Origin: Mesostigma viride
Taxonomy: Eukaryota > Streptophyta > Mesostigmatophyceae > Mesostigmatales > Mesostigmataceae
Assembly: GCA_009746045.1 (NCBI GenBank)
Contig: RPFO01000080.1
Location: forward strand, 3,887,900 to 3,951,899
Direction of reading: 5' to 3'
Length of the DNA stretch: 64,000 nucleotides
In this document: piece by piece, positions 40,958 through 51,194 of the stretch
How the letters are laid out: each line of letters starts with the position of its first letter
How positions within the stretch are numbered: the first letter of the stretch is position 1
Program-made: the position numbers and the translations under genes
The notes under the pieces: model-generated
Told to the model about the DNA's origin: nothing
The model's database searches: none
Seen by the model: the letters and a program-made list of their open reading frames with translations, nothing else

Positions 40958-42636
40958 TCACGTGTTAATTAATGTGGCATGTAATTAATAATCAGTACGT
41001 CGAGTGATACTTGTGTTTCAATGTGCATGTGGTGATTCCTTACAACTGTGGCGGGAAAGCGATTGCAGCAGAGCTTTATACAACTGTTTACTCCTGGCCA
41101 CCAGAAACAATTGCACTGATCCCGCACGCGAATTGTTAGTTTTTTAGCTAAACCTTTGAGGTCTTCAGTACGACATGCCCGAATTTTTTGGCGCCAAAAA
41201 ATTTGCGCCGGAACCTAAGGTCAGTAAATTTCACGTGCACGGTGCGCGCCGGCACCCCTTGCGGAAGTGGCCATGGCGACTGCGTTCAGGCGAAACTATA
41301 CCATACTAGGGCAGGCGAAATGCAAAAATTATACTCGAATGTAAAAGACGATGAGTTTATGATGTTAGTTTGTGGCGGAAATCAGCTGGTTTATGTACAA
41401 TATCGCTGTTGTTCTTTTATGCCATCGGCATGGGGGGTAATCTGAATTTTTTGGTCGCGCGGAATGAAATAGAATTCATGATAGCGGCTGTAAAATCGCC
41501 GTTTTGGGGGTTGTTCTGACCGTGAAGCAGGCGTTAATATCGGTTGCATCATCGAATTCTAAACCGAGCTGGTGCTTTTTGCCAGATTTTCGGCCATTAT
41601 CGGTAAGTAATTGTTCAGACCTGCGCAGTGCGTGTCTGACCTGTCCATGGAAGAACGGCTGTTGTTGCGCGCCTGGGCGAGGGATTTACGAGGGCGAGGT
41701 ACAGATCGATTTGTCGCGAATGTTATCTGCTATCAGTGCTTTCTTCTATGAGCTCATCGTTCGAGGTTTTTTGCGTTCTTTTCGGGCAGTTTCCGCCAGC
41801 TAGCAGCCGGCCTCGCCGTCGCTTAACGTTTTGTTGTCGAATACCTGGCAGCTTTAGATTGTTTTCCTTGATGCCCGTCAGATCAGGTCGGATCATCAGG
41901 GCCCCTTCAGTCGCAGCCTACAGCTCTTCGGGAAGGTATAAGGCATTTCATGAAACGTGTTTTGGCAAGGATGTTGTACGTATGGACGCTTCTTGTTGTT
42001 TGAGAGTGACGCACCCTCTCTTCGCAGGCCGCAGCGGCATCACAGCGCTCCTGCGCTGCATGAAGGGCCGCCGATGGTTTCTTTGCATGTTATCGTGCAG
42101 GGATGGAAGTGTTATAGTGATGATGATGTTGGAGATATTGCATTTGTGTGACTGCATGTAGATTAATTAATTAATTAATTAGGAACATAACTCCGTTGGG
42201 AGTATATGTAGCACATGGCCCAGAGAAGGGGCATATGACCCTATAATACATTCTAAGCTACTTCCTGCAAGGGTGGGAATGTAAACAACACTTGCTCTAG
42301 GTGCACTACTAGGGCACCTGCACCACCCAGAGTCTCGGGCAACGCCCAGCTAAGGGGAGCCCGTCATAGGTGGGGAAGATCAGCATAGCTATACAAGAGC
42401 TAGTAGAGCGTGCCGGCATCTCAGCAGAGAGCAGCTCTCCGCATGGGCACGGCATAACTAAATAAAGCTAGGCATCATCTGGAGTGTGGCACATCATAGG
42501 CACACATGTACATGGCTAAATGAGACTCGTGAGTCATGGCTGTTATAGAGCCTGTAGGAGGCTTACATGCACATGGCCACGGTCTATATATTCTGCACTA
42601 CTACTAAGTACTGCTGTATTTCCCTAAGCTGGGGCG

Positions 42637-43162
42637 TCAGGAGTCGTTGGGGCCTGGCGCGGGGGTCGCCTGCCAGGGCTTGTGGCCGACGTAGATCAGT
42701 GGCCGCCCCCTTCCACTGAGTACAACGGCTGCCCCGCCTTGGTCTGCCGGAGCTGGAGGTAGGTCGGCCATAGCTCCCGTCACCGTACGTTGTTGCTGCG
42801 CCAGGGTCAAGTCGTCGTCCACGGTGAAGTGAGTCTTCTCGAGCCGCTTGCGGCGTCAGAGAATAGAAATCGTGTCCGCCGGGTTCTTAAAGGTGAGAAG
42901 GAGCGGGGGAGCCCCTGCCTTACCCCGCGCACGGGGAAGGCGGTGGGCGACCAGCTCAATCTCACCAGTAAGGCCCATGCGACTAAGAATTTCTCTCTCA
43001 AACGCACGTGCAAGCTTCTCGGAATTCTCACCTTCCTCCATGTCGAGGTTCTTGACAATGACGTTGAGGCTGCGCTTGGCGAGCTCTGCCTCCTCGCGGA
43101 GGTCGAGTGTCTGCTGCTAGAGCTGTGCTGCGACGGCGGAGGTGGTGGAGGTGGCGTGCTGC
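42637..43162 (-). pseudogene. Copy A ORF1, C-terminal half
   Basis: It encodes, with two in-frame stops and one frame slip, LNVIVKNLD (RRM-like start), LPRARGKAG, DDDLTLAQQQR and VGHKPWQ. These align with intact copy C (55270-55772). The family is the L1 ORF1p type: coiled coil, RRM-like domain, C-terminal domain. Confidence 0.8.
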
Positions 43163-44083
43163 TTAAGGGGTCCGGACGGACCGGAATTATTTCGCGCCAA
43201 AAAATTCGCGCCAGTACCCGACGCTGGCTCAGCACGTGAAATTGTGGTGCACGATGCGCGTAACCCTTGCGCCAAGTTGGCCATGGCGACGTGCGTTCGG
43301 TAATAAATGCAGTAATATGGCAATAAGACCGCAGAAAATTATGCAGATGCGTCAAATCAAAGTTTCATCATGATCTTGCGTAGCCGAAGATGCATTATTG
43401 ACGAGATCGATGCCATTTTTCATCCGCGTTTGCGAGGGGGTCTGGCCCGGAAATCTTGCCGCAACGAATAAGCAGCAATACATGCCTACAGCGATAATTA
43501 CAAAGGTTCTTAGTCCCTAGCGATGCAGAAAGCAACGTTCATTAACGGGGAGATTGAAAATGTTAAAGAACCTTTTATTTTATTACTTTTCCTCGTCATT
43601 TTCGGAAAGAAAACGCCAGGTCCTGCTTTATGCGCTGTCAACCCGTCCATGGGTGGCTGGCATTTCTTGCGCGCCTTGTCAGGAAAGATAGCATGCCATT
43701 GTACGTCTATTATATCCAGTGGTTACCCCCGAAGTCTATTGCGTTTAGAAATCCCTTTATTCTAAGCTTTCAGCACGGTTTCCTGGAAGGGTGCGTTGTT
43801 TTGTTCGCCGCTTGCTGCATGCACGTCTCTAGTTTTCCGGCAGCTTTCAACCGATTCGCTTACGTTATGCGTGGCAAGCTCTGAAATCCTGTCTAGGATT
43901 GATTTGGGTAATATCAAGGTAAGCTGCTACGTTAATGTAATGATATATATTAAAAATATAATTACTTACAGCAGAGTGAAATCACTCAAACCAAAGCAAA
44001 CGCCCAGCTATAAACCTATATACAGAGCCATGTCAAAGCTCTATACTACGATAAGACCAATGGAAACGCCTAACGGGAGGAAC

Positions 44084-46294
44084 CTAATAGCCCTGCTGCA
44101 CCGCAAAATCAGCCCGCGTACGGCGGAGCATGATGTCAGCCATGGCCCGAGTCAGCGCCACCGACAAGCGCTGACGCCAATATGACGTCCAGGTCCGCGC
44201 CGACCATGGGGCCCGCTGGCCCTCCAGGTCCAGCCGGTCCTCCCGGAGCCGGCAACACTCCTTGAAGAAGGCGGAGGTCAGGGGCCCCATGGCCCCAAAC
44301 TCCTCCAGGACAAAGGGCACCACACGATGGTGCCCGACGTCGCCGTAGGCCAGGAGCTTGGCCCGCTCCGCCCGGTCCGCCGTGTAACCTGCCGTGAGGG
44401 AGGCCCCAGCCACGTGGCTAAGAGCCAAGGGCCGCGCCACCGAAACGTCAATAAGCAGATGCCGGCCACCCCCCTCAAAGTCCAGCACCACGATGTCAGG
44501 CCGGTGGTTGGGGGAATAGAAGGCAGCGCCATCCGCATCCTCGGACCGGATGTTCGCGTGGGGGAAAACCGACCGAATCATGGCGAGCACCACCGTCAGG
44601 AGGACAGTGTGCAAATACAAATACCAATTCTGATTCTGTTGGCCCCCCATGCAGGCAAGGTAGTGAGTCCCCGTGGGATCCAGCGGCTGCCCACAGCTAC
44701 CACAAGGCCGCCCGGCCGGAACAAGAGGCTGCGGGGCAAATAGCTGGTGCCGGAGCGCCACCGAGTAGTGGCTGGGAGCCAAGGCGAATGGGGGGGCCAT
44801 GGGAAGAGCACGAAGGTACGCCGAGCCCACACTCCGCAAGGAAAGCGAGAACAGCCACGCACGTCCCTGGGCGTTGAGGTCCGCGAAAAGAGCAATCCAA
44901 TCAGCCGTGTGCAGAATACCCGCGTAGGTTTTCTGGTGTTTATCGATGACGCGAGCAGGGAATGCGGCGGGAGATTGAACGGAGGCGACCGAGGGAGTGC
45001 CGCGAGGGAGGTGGCGCTGTACCGCCTGAGCGGCACGGACGGGAGAACAGGCCTGCTGGATCTCAGCATAGGCCTCCTGGATGGCGGTGACGAAGGGCAA
45101 AGGGCTGCTGGGGTCCAGGAGGTCAGGCGCTGCCGTTGCCAAAAGGGGCAGGAGCCGGCAGCTTTCCGCCCACGACTGAGCGACGGAGCCCAAAAATGCT
45201 GCTGGGGCCAGCCGGGCGGCACGAGTCAGACCGCAGCCACCCATCCGTGCAGGCAGGGAGGCAATGCGAATAGCATGTGGCGGGAGGTCGGGGCCCGGGA
45301 CCAGCTGCGCCAAGGCCGACTGGATGCGTTCGTCGTGGCCCTCGGCGGCCAGCCGGACCTGAGCCGGAAGAGCGCCCCGGAGCCAGTGAACGACGCGAGG
45401 GTGAGCGCAAAACCACAGAAGCAGACCCTTGGTCTGCGAATCATGAAGGCGCGCAATCAAGGGCAGTACCTCAGTGCGTGCCTCGAGGGCGGCCCGCAGA
45501 GCATCGATGACAAACGCGGGGTCGCCAACCGGAACGCCGAGGACATCCAACCCATGGAGGCGCTCGTCCCGGCCCAAGAGCTGGGGCGGAAAGCCGGAGC
45601 AATCACCTTGGGGCGAGTACACCGCGCACTTGGCCAGGGTCAACTGGAGGTTGATGTCGGCCACCGCGGTCTGCAGTGCCAGCAGAGCCGCGGTGGTGTC
45701 CGGCACAGGGCCCAGAAGGTAGATATCATCCAAGTAGGCCTGAATAGCGACCGCCGGGTGGGCAGCATGGACCGCTTGGAGGCAACCCTGGAGGGGGGCG
45801 GCAAAGTACAGGGGTCCCAGGGGGTCCCCTTGCTGGGTGCCCGACCGCGACAGCAGGCCGCCGCGAGTGCCGTCCTCCATGATGTGAACCAGTTGGCCGG
45901 GCTGGCCGTAGCACACGGCTGTCCAAGCGTACAAGTCCTCGAAGGACTCCATGACGGCCGCAAACATGCTGGCGCGGGACAGACTGTTGAACGCGTTGTG
46001 GCAGTCGACCTTGACGACAGCGTGGGTGGGGTGGGCCTCGAGGTAGGCCTGCACCGAATGGATGAGGATATCCGCCCCGCCTGGAGTCGTCACCCCCAGC
46101 TGGGCCGCCACCGAGGTCTCACCCGCTGCGAGGGGCGGGCAGAAAAAGGCACGGAGCTCGGGCGCCTTTTGGCGGCAGATCACTTTGCCCACGAGCTTGC
46201 GGAGCACCTCACCGCAGGCGATCGGGCGCACCTTGCCCTCGGGGGGGGCAAGACACCCTTGAGCAGAGCGAGGAGGCGAGCGCCCGCTAACCAC
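44084..46294 (-). CDS. LINE reverse transcriptase and restriction-like endonuclease (736 aa)
   Basis: Residues about 18-200: RT core with EGKVRPIACGEVLRK, motif A VVKVDCHNAF (D97), motif B SRSGTQQGDPLGPL (149-161) and motif C AYLDDIYL (D189, D190; Leu replaces the usual Ala of ADD). About 200-500: thumb and linker. 531-548: CGSCGQ...HYLAC zinc motif (C-x2-C-x9-H-x3-C). 598-616: RPD then LLIDVSV, the PD-(x)-D core of the R2-type endonuclease. This protein nicks DNA and primes reverse transcription on the nick in the nucleus. The first about 18 residues here are out of frame; the true frame continues from the 46180-48444 ORF across the G8 run. Confidence 0.92.
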   Translation of the reverse strand: MVSGRSPPRSAQGCLAPPEGKVRPIACGEVLRKLVGKVICRQKAPELRAFFCPPLAAGETSVAAQLGVTTPGGADILIHSVQAYLEAHPTHAVVKVDCHNAFNSLSRASMFAAVMESFEDLYAWTAVCYGQPGQLVHIMEDGTRGGLLSRSGTQQGDPLGPLYFAAPLQGCLQAVHAAHPAVAIQAYLDDIYLLGPVPDTTAALLALQTAVADINLQLTLAKCAVYSPQGDCSGFPPQLLGRDERLHGLDVLGVPVGDPAFVIDALRAALEARTEVLPLIARLHDSQTKGLLLWFCAHPRVVHWLRGALPAQVRLAAEGHDERIQSALAQLVPGPDLPPHAIRIASLPARMGGCGLTRAARLAPAAFLGSVAQSWAESCRLLPLLATAAPDLLDPSSPLPFVTAIQEAYAEIQQACSPVRAAQAVQRHLPRGTPSVASVQSPAAFPARVIDKHQKTYAGILHTADWIALFADLNAQGRAWLFSLSLRSVGSAYLRALPMAPPFALAPSHYSVALRHQLFAPQPLVPAGRPCGSCGQPLDPTGTHYLACMGGQQNQNWYLYLHTVLLTVVLAMIRSVFPHANIRSEDADGAAFYSPNHRPDIVVLDFEGGGRHLLIDVSVARPLALSHVAGASLTAGYTADRAERAKLLAYGDVGHHRVVPFVLEEFGAMGPLTSAFFKECCRLREDRLDLEGQRAPWSARTWTSYWRQRLSVALTRAMADIMLRRTRADFAVQQGY

Positions 46295-48444
46295 TCGCGC
46301 GCAGCGGGAGGAACGCGACCAGCCGCCAGGTCAATGAGGGTGTCAAAGAGAATGTCCTCGCCCCCATGCCCCACCAGGACCTCCAAGTGCTCGTAGCGCC
46401 AGCCCGACGGCCCGGTAGAGGAAGCCCGCGGGACCGCACGCATCACCTCCAGGAAGCAGTCGCGGTCCAGCCGGAGGGGGGCCGGCAGGGGGTCCGGCAC
46501 GGGCAGCTGGAATCCGGGCTCCGCAGGGTGAAGAGCCTCCAAGGCCGCCAGGGTAGCCGCATTGGCGGGGGCCAGCTTGGCCATTTCCAAGCGGGTCATG
46601 GCCCGGCTGAGCTGCCCCTCGCGGACGAGGCGGATGACGTCGGCGGCCACCCGCTCGAAGTTGACCTCCCCCGACAGCCGGGCCGTGCGCGGGGGCGGCA
46701 CGCCAAACAGCCCCTCCCAGTCCCCCTGCAGAAAGCGTCGGCAACGGGCAATAACCGCACCCTGGAGGCCGCGCACACCACGCCCGAGAGGGGTGAGGAG
46801 CAGGCGGGGGGTCACCATGTGCAGTTTAAAGCCCAGCGGGTCGTCCGGAGCGGCGTGCATGCGCCGGAGAGAAACGATTGCACATTGCGCGAAAAGGCTA
46901 CGCGCGCGGTGGGGGAGGTCGGTCAGGGTAGACGTCGGGTTGATGGCGCATGCATCCCAGGGAACCGTGTCAAGCCAACGCCAACTGGCCGAGTAGTCGG
47001 GCGGCGGGGGCTGGGAGCCGGTGGGAGCCGAGGCGGGAGGGGGGGAGGGGGCCGGGACTGCTGGCCGGTTGAGGGGCCGTTGAGCAACACAGGCGCGCGC
47101 GTGCTGAGCGCGCCCGTGAATGGAGTACACCCGCTGGCAGTGAGCTTCCGGGCACCGGTAACAGCTCATGGCCTGCAGATCCGCCGCGCCGAGATCGGGG
47201 TGCACAGCGCGAAGGTGCTGGCAGAGGAGGTTACGGTTGTGGAACACACCAGCACACGGGGACCCCGTGGGAAGCAGCACGGCACACCGGTGAAGGCCGT
47301 CGGCGGGCGCTGAGTGGCGGGGAGCGGCGCCAGCAAAGGCAGGACGTGGGGCCTGCGGCGTCTCCCCAGCCGGGCCGGCAGGCGCGCGCACCACGACCCG
47401 ACCAGCGCCCGGCATGCCCGCCGGGGCCACGGAGGAGGCAGTGCCCACCGGGGAGACCCCCAGCGGAGGGGGATCGAGAACGCCGGCGCCCCTCCCAGGG
47501 GGACTCGCCAGCGCGCCCGCGACCACCCCAGGCCCCGGCAACGAGGCCGGGGGCGGCGGCCGAGGGGTCGGGGAGGCAGCTGGCCCCGGGGCCCGGTGGG
47601 GACCCGGCAGGGGACCCAGCGAGACCGGGGGCGGGCCGAGAGGAAGCGCAGTCCCAGGGGGCGGCACAACAGCCCGGCACAACGGGCAGCGCGGCACGGA
47701 GTGGAGCAAGCTGCGCGCGATGCACGCTTGATGGAATGTGTGGCCGCACGCGGGCAGGCGACACAAGCCATCCCCCGGCCGGAAGGGCTCAAGGCAGATG
47801 GCACAGGAGCCCGACTCGGGGTCGTCCCCCTCCAGAAGGGACCGGACATGAGGGGGGGGCGGGTCCCAGCCGGCCTCCCAGCAACCCGGGAGAGCAGCAA
47901 TCTGGGCGCGCGAGAGGATGCCGACCGGTTGGTCAGCCGCGGGGTGCCATTCGTGCGGGATGCCTGCCAACTCCAGGATGTCGTGGAGGAAGGCAGAAAC
48001 AGGCGTCCCCGCGGTTAGGGGCTGGGCGCGCCCGGCCGAGTCCACCAAGATGGCCTGGCCGCCCTGAACCGCGATGGGGGCCCCGAACTCCACGCGCAGC
48101 ATGGCGGCCTGCGCCAGGCTGAGGGAGGTGATGAGAAAGCCCCCACTGGCAACCGGGCCGGGAGGCGGGGCCTGGGCGTCCAAGAAGAGGCGAAGCTGCC
48201 GCGGGGACATGAGGCCCAGGTCGGCGCCGCCCGCGAGGTAGGCCGCCCGCACCGAGACCTGTGCGTCTCGAGCCACCGCCGTGACGAACTCGACCACCTC
48301 CTGACCCACCCGCTCGTCCAGGGAAAGCAGCTCTTCCTGCCGGGCGGCCGGGAGATGCCACGGCAGCCGGCAGCCGGCGTGATATCCTTCCAAGACATAC
48401 CCCCAAAGAGTCGAGGCTGTCACCGGGGGGGCGGCGGAAAGAAA
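46180..48444 (-). CDS. LINE N-terminal region: RING-H2 and zinc fingers (frame-shifted from RT)
   Basis: The frame is open through the element's right border, so the true start is unknown. Numbered from the ORF start at 48615: residues 271-313 form a perfect RING-H2 (C-x2-C-x15-C-x-H-x2-H-x2-C-x11-C-x2-C; CAICLEPF ... CPLC), as in E3 ubiquitin ligases, with the two metal sites complete. 315-440 is Pro/Gly-rich. 445-473 (C-x9-C-x12-H-x4-H) and 489-510 (C-x4-C-x11-H-x3-C) resemble DNA-binding fingers found before RT in R2-type elements. The last about 20 residues are a frame-shift artefact. A RING in this position is unusual; its role, perhaps in turning over a host factor, is inference. Confidence 0.85.
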   Translation of the reverse strand, partial: FLSAAPPVTASTLWGYVLEGYHAGCRLPWHLPAARQEELLSLDERVGQEVVEFVTAVARDAQVSVRAAYLAGGADLGLMSPRQLRLFLDAQAPPPGPVASGGFLITSLSLAQAAMLRVEFGAPIAVQGGQAILVDSAGRAQPLTAGTPVSAFLHDILELAGIPHEWHPAADQPVGILSRAQIAALPGCWEAGWDPPPPHVRSLLEGDDPESGSCAICLEPFRPGDGLCRLPACGHTFHQACIARSLLHSVPRCPLCRAVVPPPGTALPLGPPPVSLGPLPGPHRAPGPAASPTPRPPPPASLPGPGVVAGALASPPGRGAGVLDPPPLGVSPVGTASSVAPAGMPGAGRVVVRAPAGPAGETPQAPRPAFAGAAPRHSAPADGLHRCAVLLPTGSPCAGVFHNRNLLCQHLRAVHPDLGAADLQAMSCYRCPEAHCQRVYSIHGRAQHARACVAQRPLNRPAVPAPSPPPASAPTGSQPPPPDYSASWRWLDTVPWDACAINPTSTLTDLPHRARSLFAQCAIVSLRRMHAAPDDPLGFKLHMVTPRLLLTPLGRGVRGLQGAVIARCRRFLQGDWEGLFGVPPPRTARLSGEVNFERVAADVIRLVREGQLSRAMTRLEMAKLAPANAATLAALEALHPAEPGFQLPVPDPLPAPLRLDRDCFLEVMRAVPRASSTGPSGWRYEHLEVLVGHGGEDILFDTLIDLAAGRVPPAAREWLAGARLLALLKGVLPPPRARCARSPAVRCSASSWAK

Positions 48445-48457
48445 TAATGATATATAT

Positions 48458-49944
48458 AGAAGGATTTGGATGGCAGAGTGCTTATATTGCATATTCAACA
48501 CGTACCCCGGCATGCCTCGAGGGCGGCATGACCGTTGCAACAAGCTGGCGAGCATATGAACCGTGCGTCTCAACGTGCTGGGAAACAAGGTGGCTATACT
48601 TCTCTTGCTGGCCATGCTTTGTATATGTGTAAGCTATGCTTACGTGTGTGTTCTCTTTAATTAGATTTGTGGATCGATCACAGCCACTATGCATCACAAT
48701 CAATGTGCTCTCAAGAATGCTAGCCATGCTTATGAGGATGGCTGCAAGCCATTTCTCTTATGGCTTTGCTGTATTTCGTGTTTGCGCTTACAGTTCTGTT
48801 TTGTTGGTTGGTTTTTGAACGGGGTGATGTGAACCTGCAGGGTTAGAACATTGTGTTATTATTGCTGGTTGATCGAGGCATCATCCTCTACTCTAAGTCA
48901 GCATAGCACGTGTATATGAGCATGCTGTTTATGCACCTTATTGTTGAGCATGGTTTACAACCATGGTGAGGTGTGGGGTGTGGCTAGCATGTACGAGTCA
49001 CCCATCTAATCCCACATGTTTCTGTTGCTATTGAACGTTGCTTGGGCCTCTAAACATTTCTGTTATTACCAATGAAGATTGCCAACTATGCTACCATAGT
49101 GTGGTGCTGCATGCTATGAATGACCTCTCTAGTACTCAAGGCTCATGCTCACCTTGATCCTGCATTTGGTGGCTGTTTGTATAACTCAATTGGCAGCCGT
49201 CTATGTTAGGATTCTGATGATTTGTGGTGGGCAGGTGATGAAAAGGGTTATGTTTGAGCTCATGCCAGTCTATACTAGGGTTGAGGGGTGGCAGTTGATG
49301 GCAGTAGTTTATGCCATGATTCTATCTTAGAATGACCTGAATTTTGAGACCATGATAGTTTGCATGATAAATAACTTGCTGGCACCTTGTTTGCCCCACT
49401 TGGTGGTGGGCAGGGTTGTGATTGGTGCAGCCATTTGGCATAAAACCGTATTTTCGTGCATTTTTTTTTTCATACAAAAGTGTTGGCTGTTCACATACGT
49501 GGTCAGAATGAGCTGAAAATTGGTGCCATTGATATTCCTACCCTGTGGAAGTTATTTTTATCTCCCTGGGCCCAACCCATGCGTATTTGATTTGATTTTG
49601 TTTTTTTAGTCACAAAAAAGACGTATTTTTCGGTAAACTGCATAAGTATGCCCAGACGTGCGATTTTGGTGCTGCAAATCAGCTCCATTCTTTGGTCTGG
49701 GTGGGGATTTGAACTTTTTATGGTGTTTGGTACACAAGTGTGGGGGGGTTGTCCTAGGCAATCCGTGCTTGTTGGACGTGTCCTTGCCAGATTTAGCTCC
49801 CTGCACATGTATTGTGATGGGCCTTGAACTCAACAAGTAGTGGGATGCATGCCCAAGGGTCATATTTATGGTCCCCCATCATCATTTGCATTGCCAGCAT
49901 GGGTATTGAGTGCAAAACATGTGTATTCAATTTTGGGGGGGGCA
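48458..49944. other. Right interior of the inner TTAA element, no gene
   Basis: AT-rich, with short frames only. The last 500 bp resemble 52600-53109 in the outer element (cagaatga.ctgaaaat, catatttatggtccc). Confidence 0.5.
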
Positions 49945-49972
49945 GGTCCGTCCGGACCCCTTAATTAATTAA

Positions 49973-50390
49973 GCATGTCCGCCCAGGTCGGGATGGGAGG
50001 AGCATCGCCGGCCAGGCCAGCCGGGGCTGGCTTTGCGGCAATGTCCTTCACCGCCTGGGCGGTGAGGCCTGCGGTGTTTTGCACTGACCTCGATGGCGAT
50101 TGCATTGTCCTTAAGGCGCTGGTCAATGTCGCGGAGCTGGGCGGTGATGGAGTCGGAGGGGGGGGGGGGGGGGGAGGCGAGGAGGGTGGCGGTGGCGGTG
50201 GCGGTGGGGATGGTGGGGAGCTCAGCAGCCAGCTTACGACCCAAAAGTTGCATTTCGCAAGCGAGGGGCGCCACGTGCTGTGAGAGGTGGTGGAGGGTGA
50301 ATTCGCCCAAGGGGACGGGTTGCCAGAGTTCCGCGGAAGAACGCTTAAGGATGGAAAAGAGGGCGGCAAGCTGAAGGCGCGGTCGCGACC
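49973..50390 (-). pseudogene. Copy A ORF1, middle part
   Basis: It reads LAALFSILKRSSAELW, AAELPTI, QLRDIDQRLKDNAIAIE, then, after a one-base slip, TAGLTAQAVKDIAA and TWADML. These match 54930-55270 of copy C. It ends at the TTAA where the DNA element entered. Confidence 0.75.
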
Positions 50391-50454
50391 AGCCAGACAG
50401 GTCACCGACGCGGAACTGAAACTGGCCGTCAGACTGGCTGTGGAAGCATTTTTA

Positions 50455-51175
50455 AGATCACTGAGCTCCCAAGAAGACCAGCATTTGATTGAATACAATA
50501 AGTGGAGCCCTGCCACAAATGCAGCAGTTAACAGTGGCCTTACGGTTTCTCAATCCGCACGCGGAAGCAAGAAGCCTCCAGGGTGGGAGGGACGGGGAAA
50601 GAAACAATTGCGGATCATTGCCTGCCTAGCTTGCTGAAGGCATGGCCCGCCGACACACAAGCTGACATCATCCTAAATTAAGTAACACCAGCATGCGTCA
50701 CACGCCGGCCTGAACAGTGCTGAAAACGCCACTACAAACAACGTGGCCACGCACCCCGGCCCAGGCTAGTGCGTTAACCGTACAGGTAGTTGTACAAGGT
50801 TCCCAAGTCTGACAACCAATAAACTTGCCCATCGACCCCCTTGGGCCGGTCCGAATCCACTATACAATAATTAATCACGACTCACTAAGGAAAACAAATC
50901 AGCCAAAGATTCATTAACAGCAACCAGCCGACCCTACAGGTCCCCACCTATTACCTCAGCTGGTGCAACCAAACACGAATCTTTGCAAGCAAGTCGTATA
51001 ACACCTACCAATTAATTTTCTCGGACCACTTATTAATCGCCACCGACCCTTATAAACAACCGGGTCATCCAAGGAAAATTCGGGCGAACAGGAAAACCCT
51101 TTGTACAGATCGAATCAGTCATCCCATGTCGCAGACAGCCTTCCACATCCAGGCCAAGGCATAGCGGCCCTATCT
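50455..51175 (-). mobile_element. Dispersed 0.75-kb repeat, copy 2 (inside copy A)
   Basis: Inverse copy of 15176-15925. It separates the N-terminal and middle parts of copy A's ORF1; TTAATTAA lies next to its right edge (51188-51195). The frame at 50287-50637 crosses the border and is not a gene. Confidence 0.7.
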
Positions 51176-51194
51176 TTCCCGCATGCGTTAATTA

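Larger units (their letters stand above)
43951..48444 (-). mobile_element. LINE with restriction-like endonuclease and RING-H2 finger
   Basis: A 13-bp target duplication TAATGATATATAT (43938-43950 and 48445-48457) bounds this 4.5-kb minus-strand element. It encodes one long protein, frame-shifted once at a run of eight G (46241-46248): RING-H2, two zinc-finger-like motifs, reverse transcriptase, CCHC and a PD...D endonuclease. There is no Met near the 5' edge, so this copy is probably 5'-truncated. The 3' UTR ends in an AT-rich tail. A second, shorter copy is at 35950-36510. Confidence 0.92.
43167..49960. mobile_element. TTAA-type DNA element, inner copy, with 16-bp TIRs
   Basis: Perfect terminal inverted repeats GGGGTCCGGACGGACC (43167-43182) and its complement (49945-49960) are flanked by TTAA on the left (43163-43166) and TTAATTAATTAA on the right (49961-49972). 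It splits copy A's ORF1 inside the codons for ADML-K; joining the flanks at TTAA restores the order seen in intact copy C. TTAA targeting is typical of piggyBac-like elements, but no such transposase is visible. Without the nested LINE it is about 2.3 kb and looks non-autonomous. Confidence 0.85.

Noticed and set aside
42010-42160. Possible exon with acceptor tcttcgcag inside the outer TTAA element
   Set aside because: Only one short open frame, no matching neighbours and no recognisable domain.
44747-46396. 549-codon plus-strand frame
   Set aside because: Antisense shadow of the GC-rich RT gene, which has clear RT and endonuclease motifs on the minus strand. The plus frames at 46366-48122 are likewise shadows.
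50287-50637. 116-codon plus-strand frame
   Set aside because: It crosses the boundary between the LINE and the inserted dispersed repeat; the other copy of the repeat (15176-15925) does not keep the frame.
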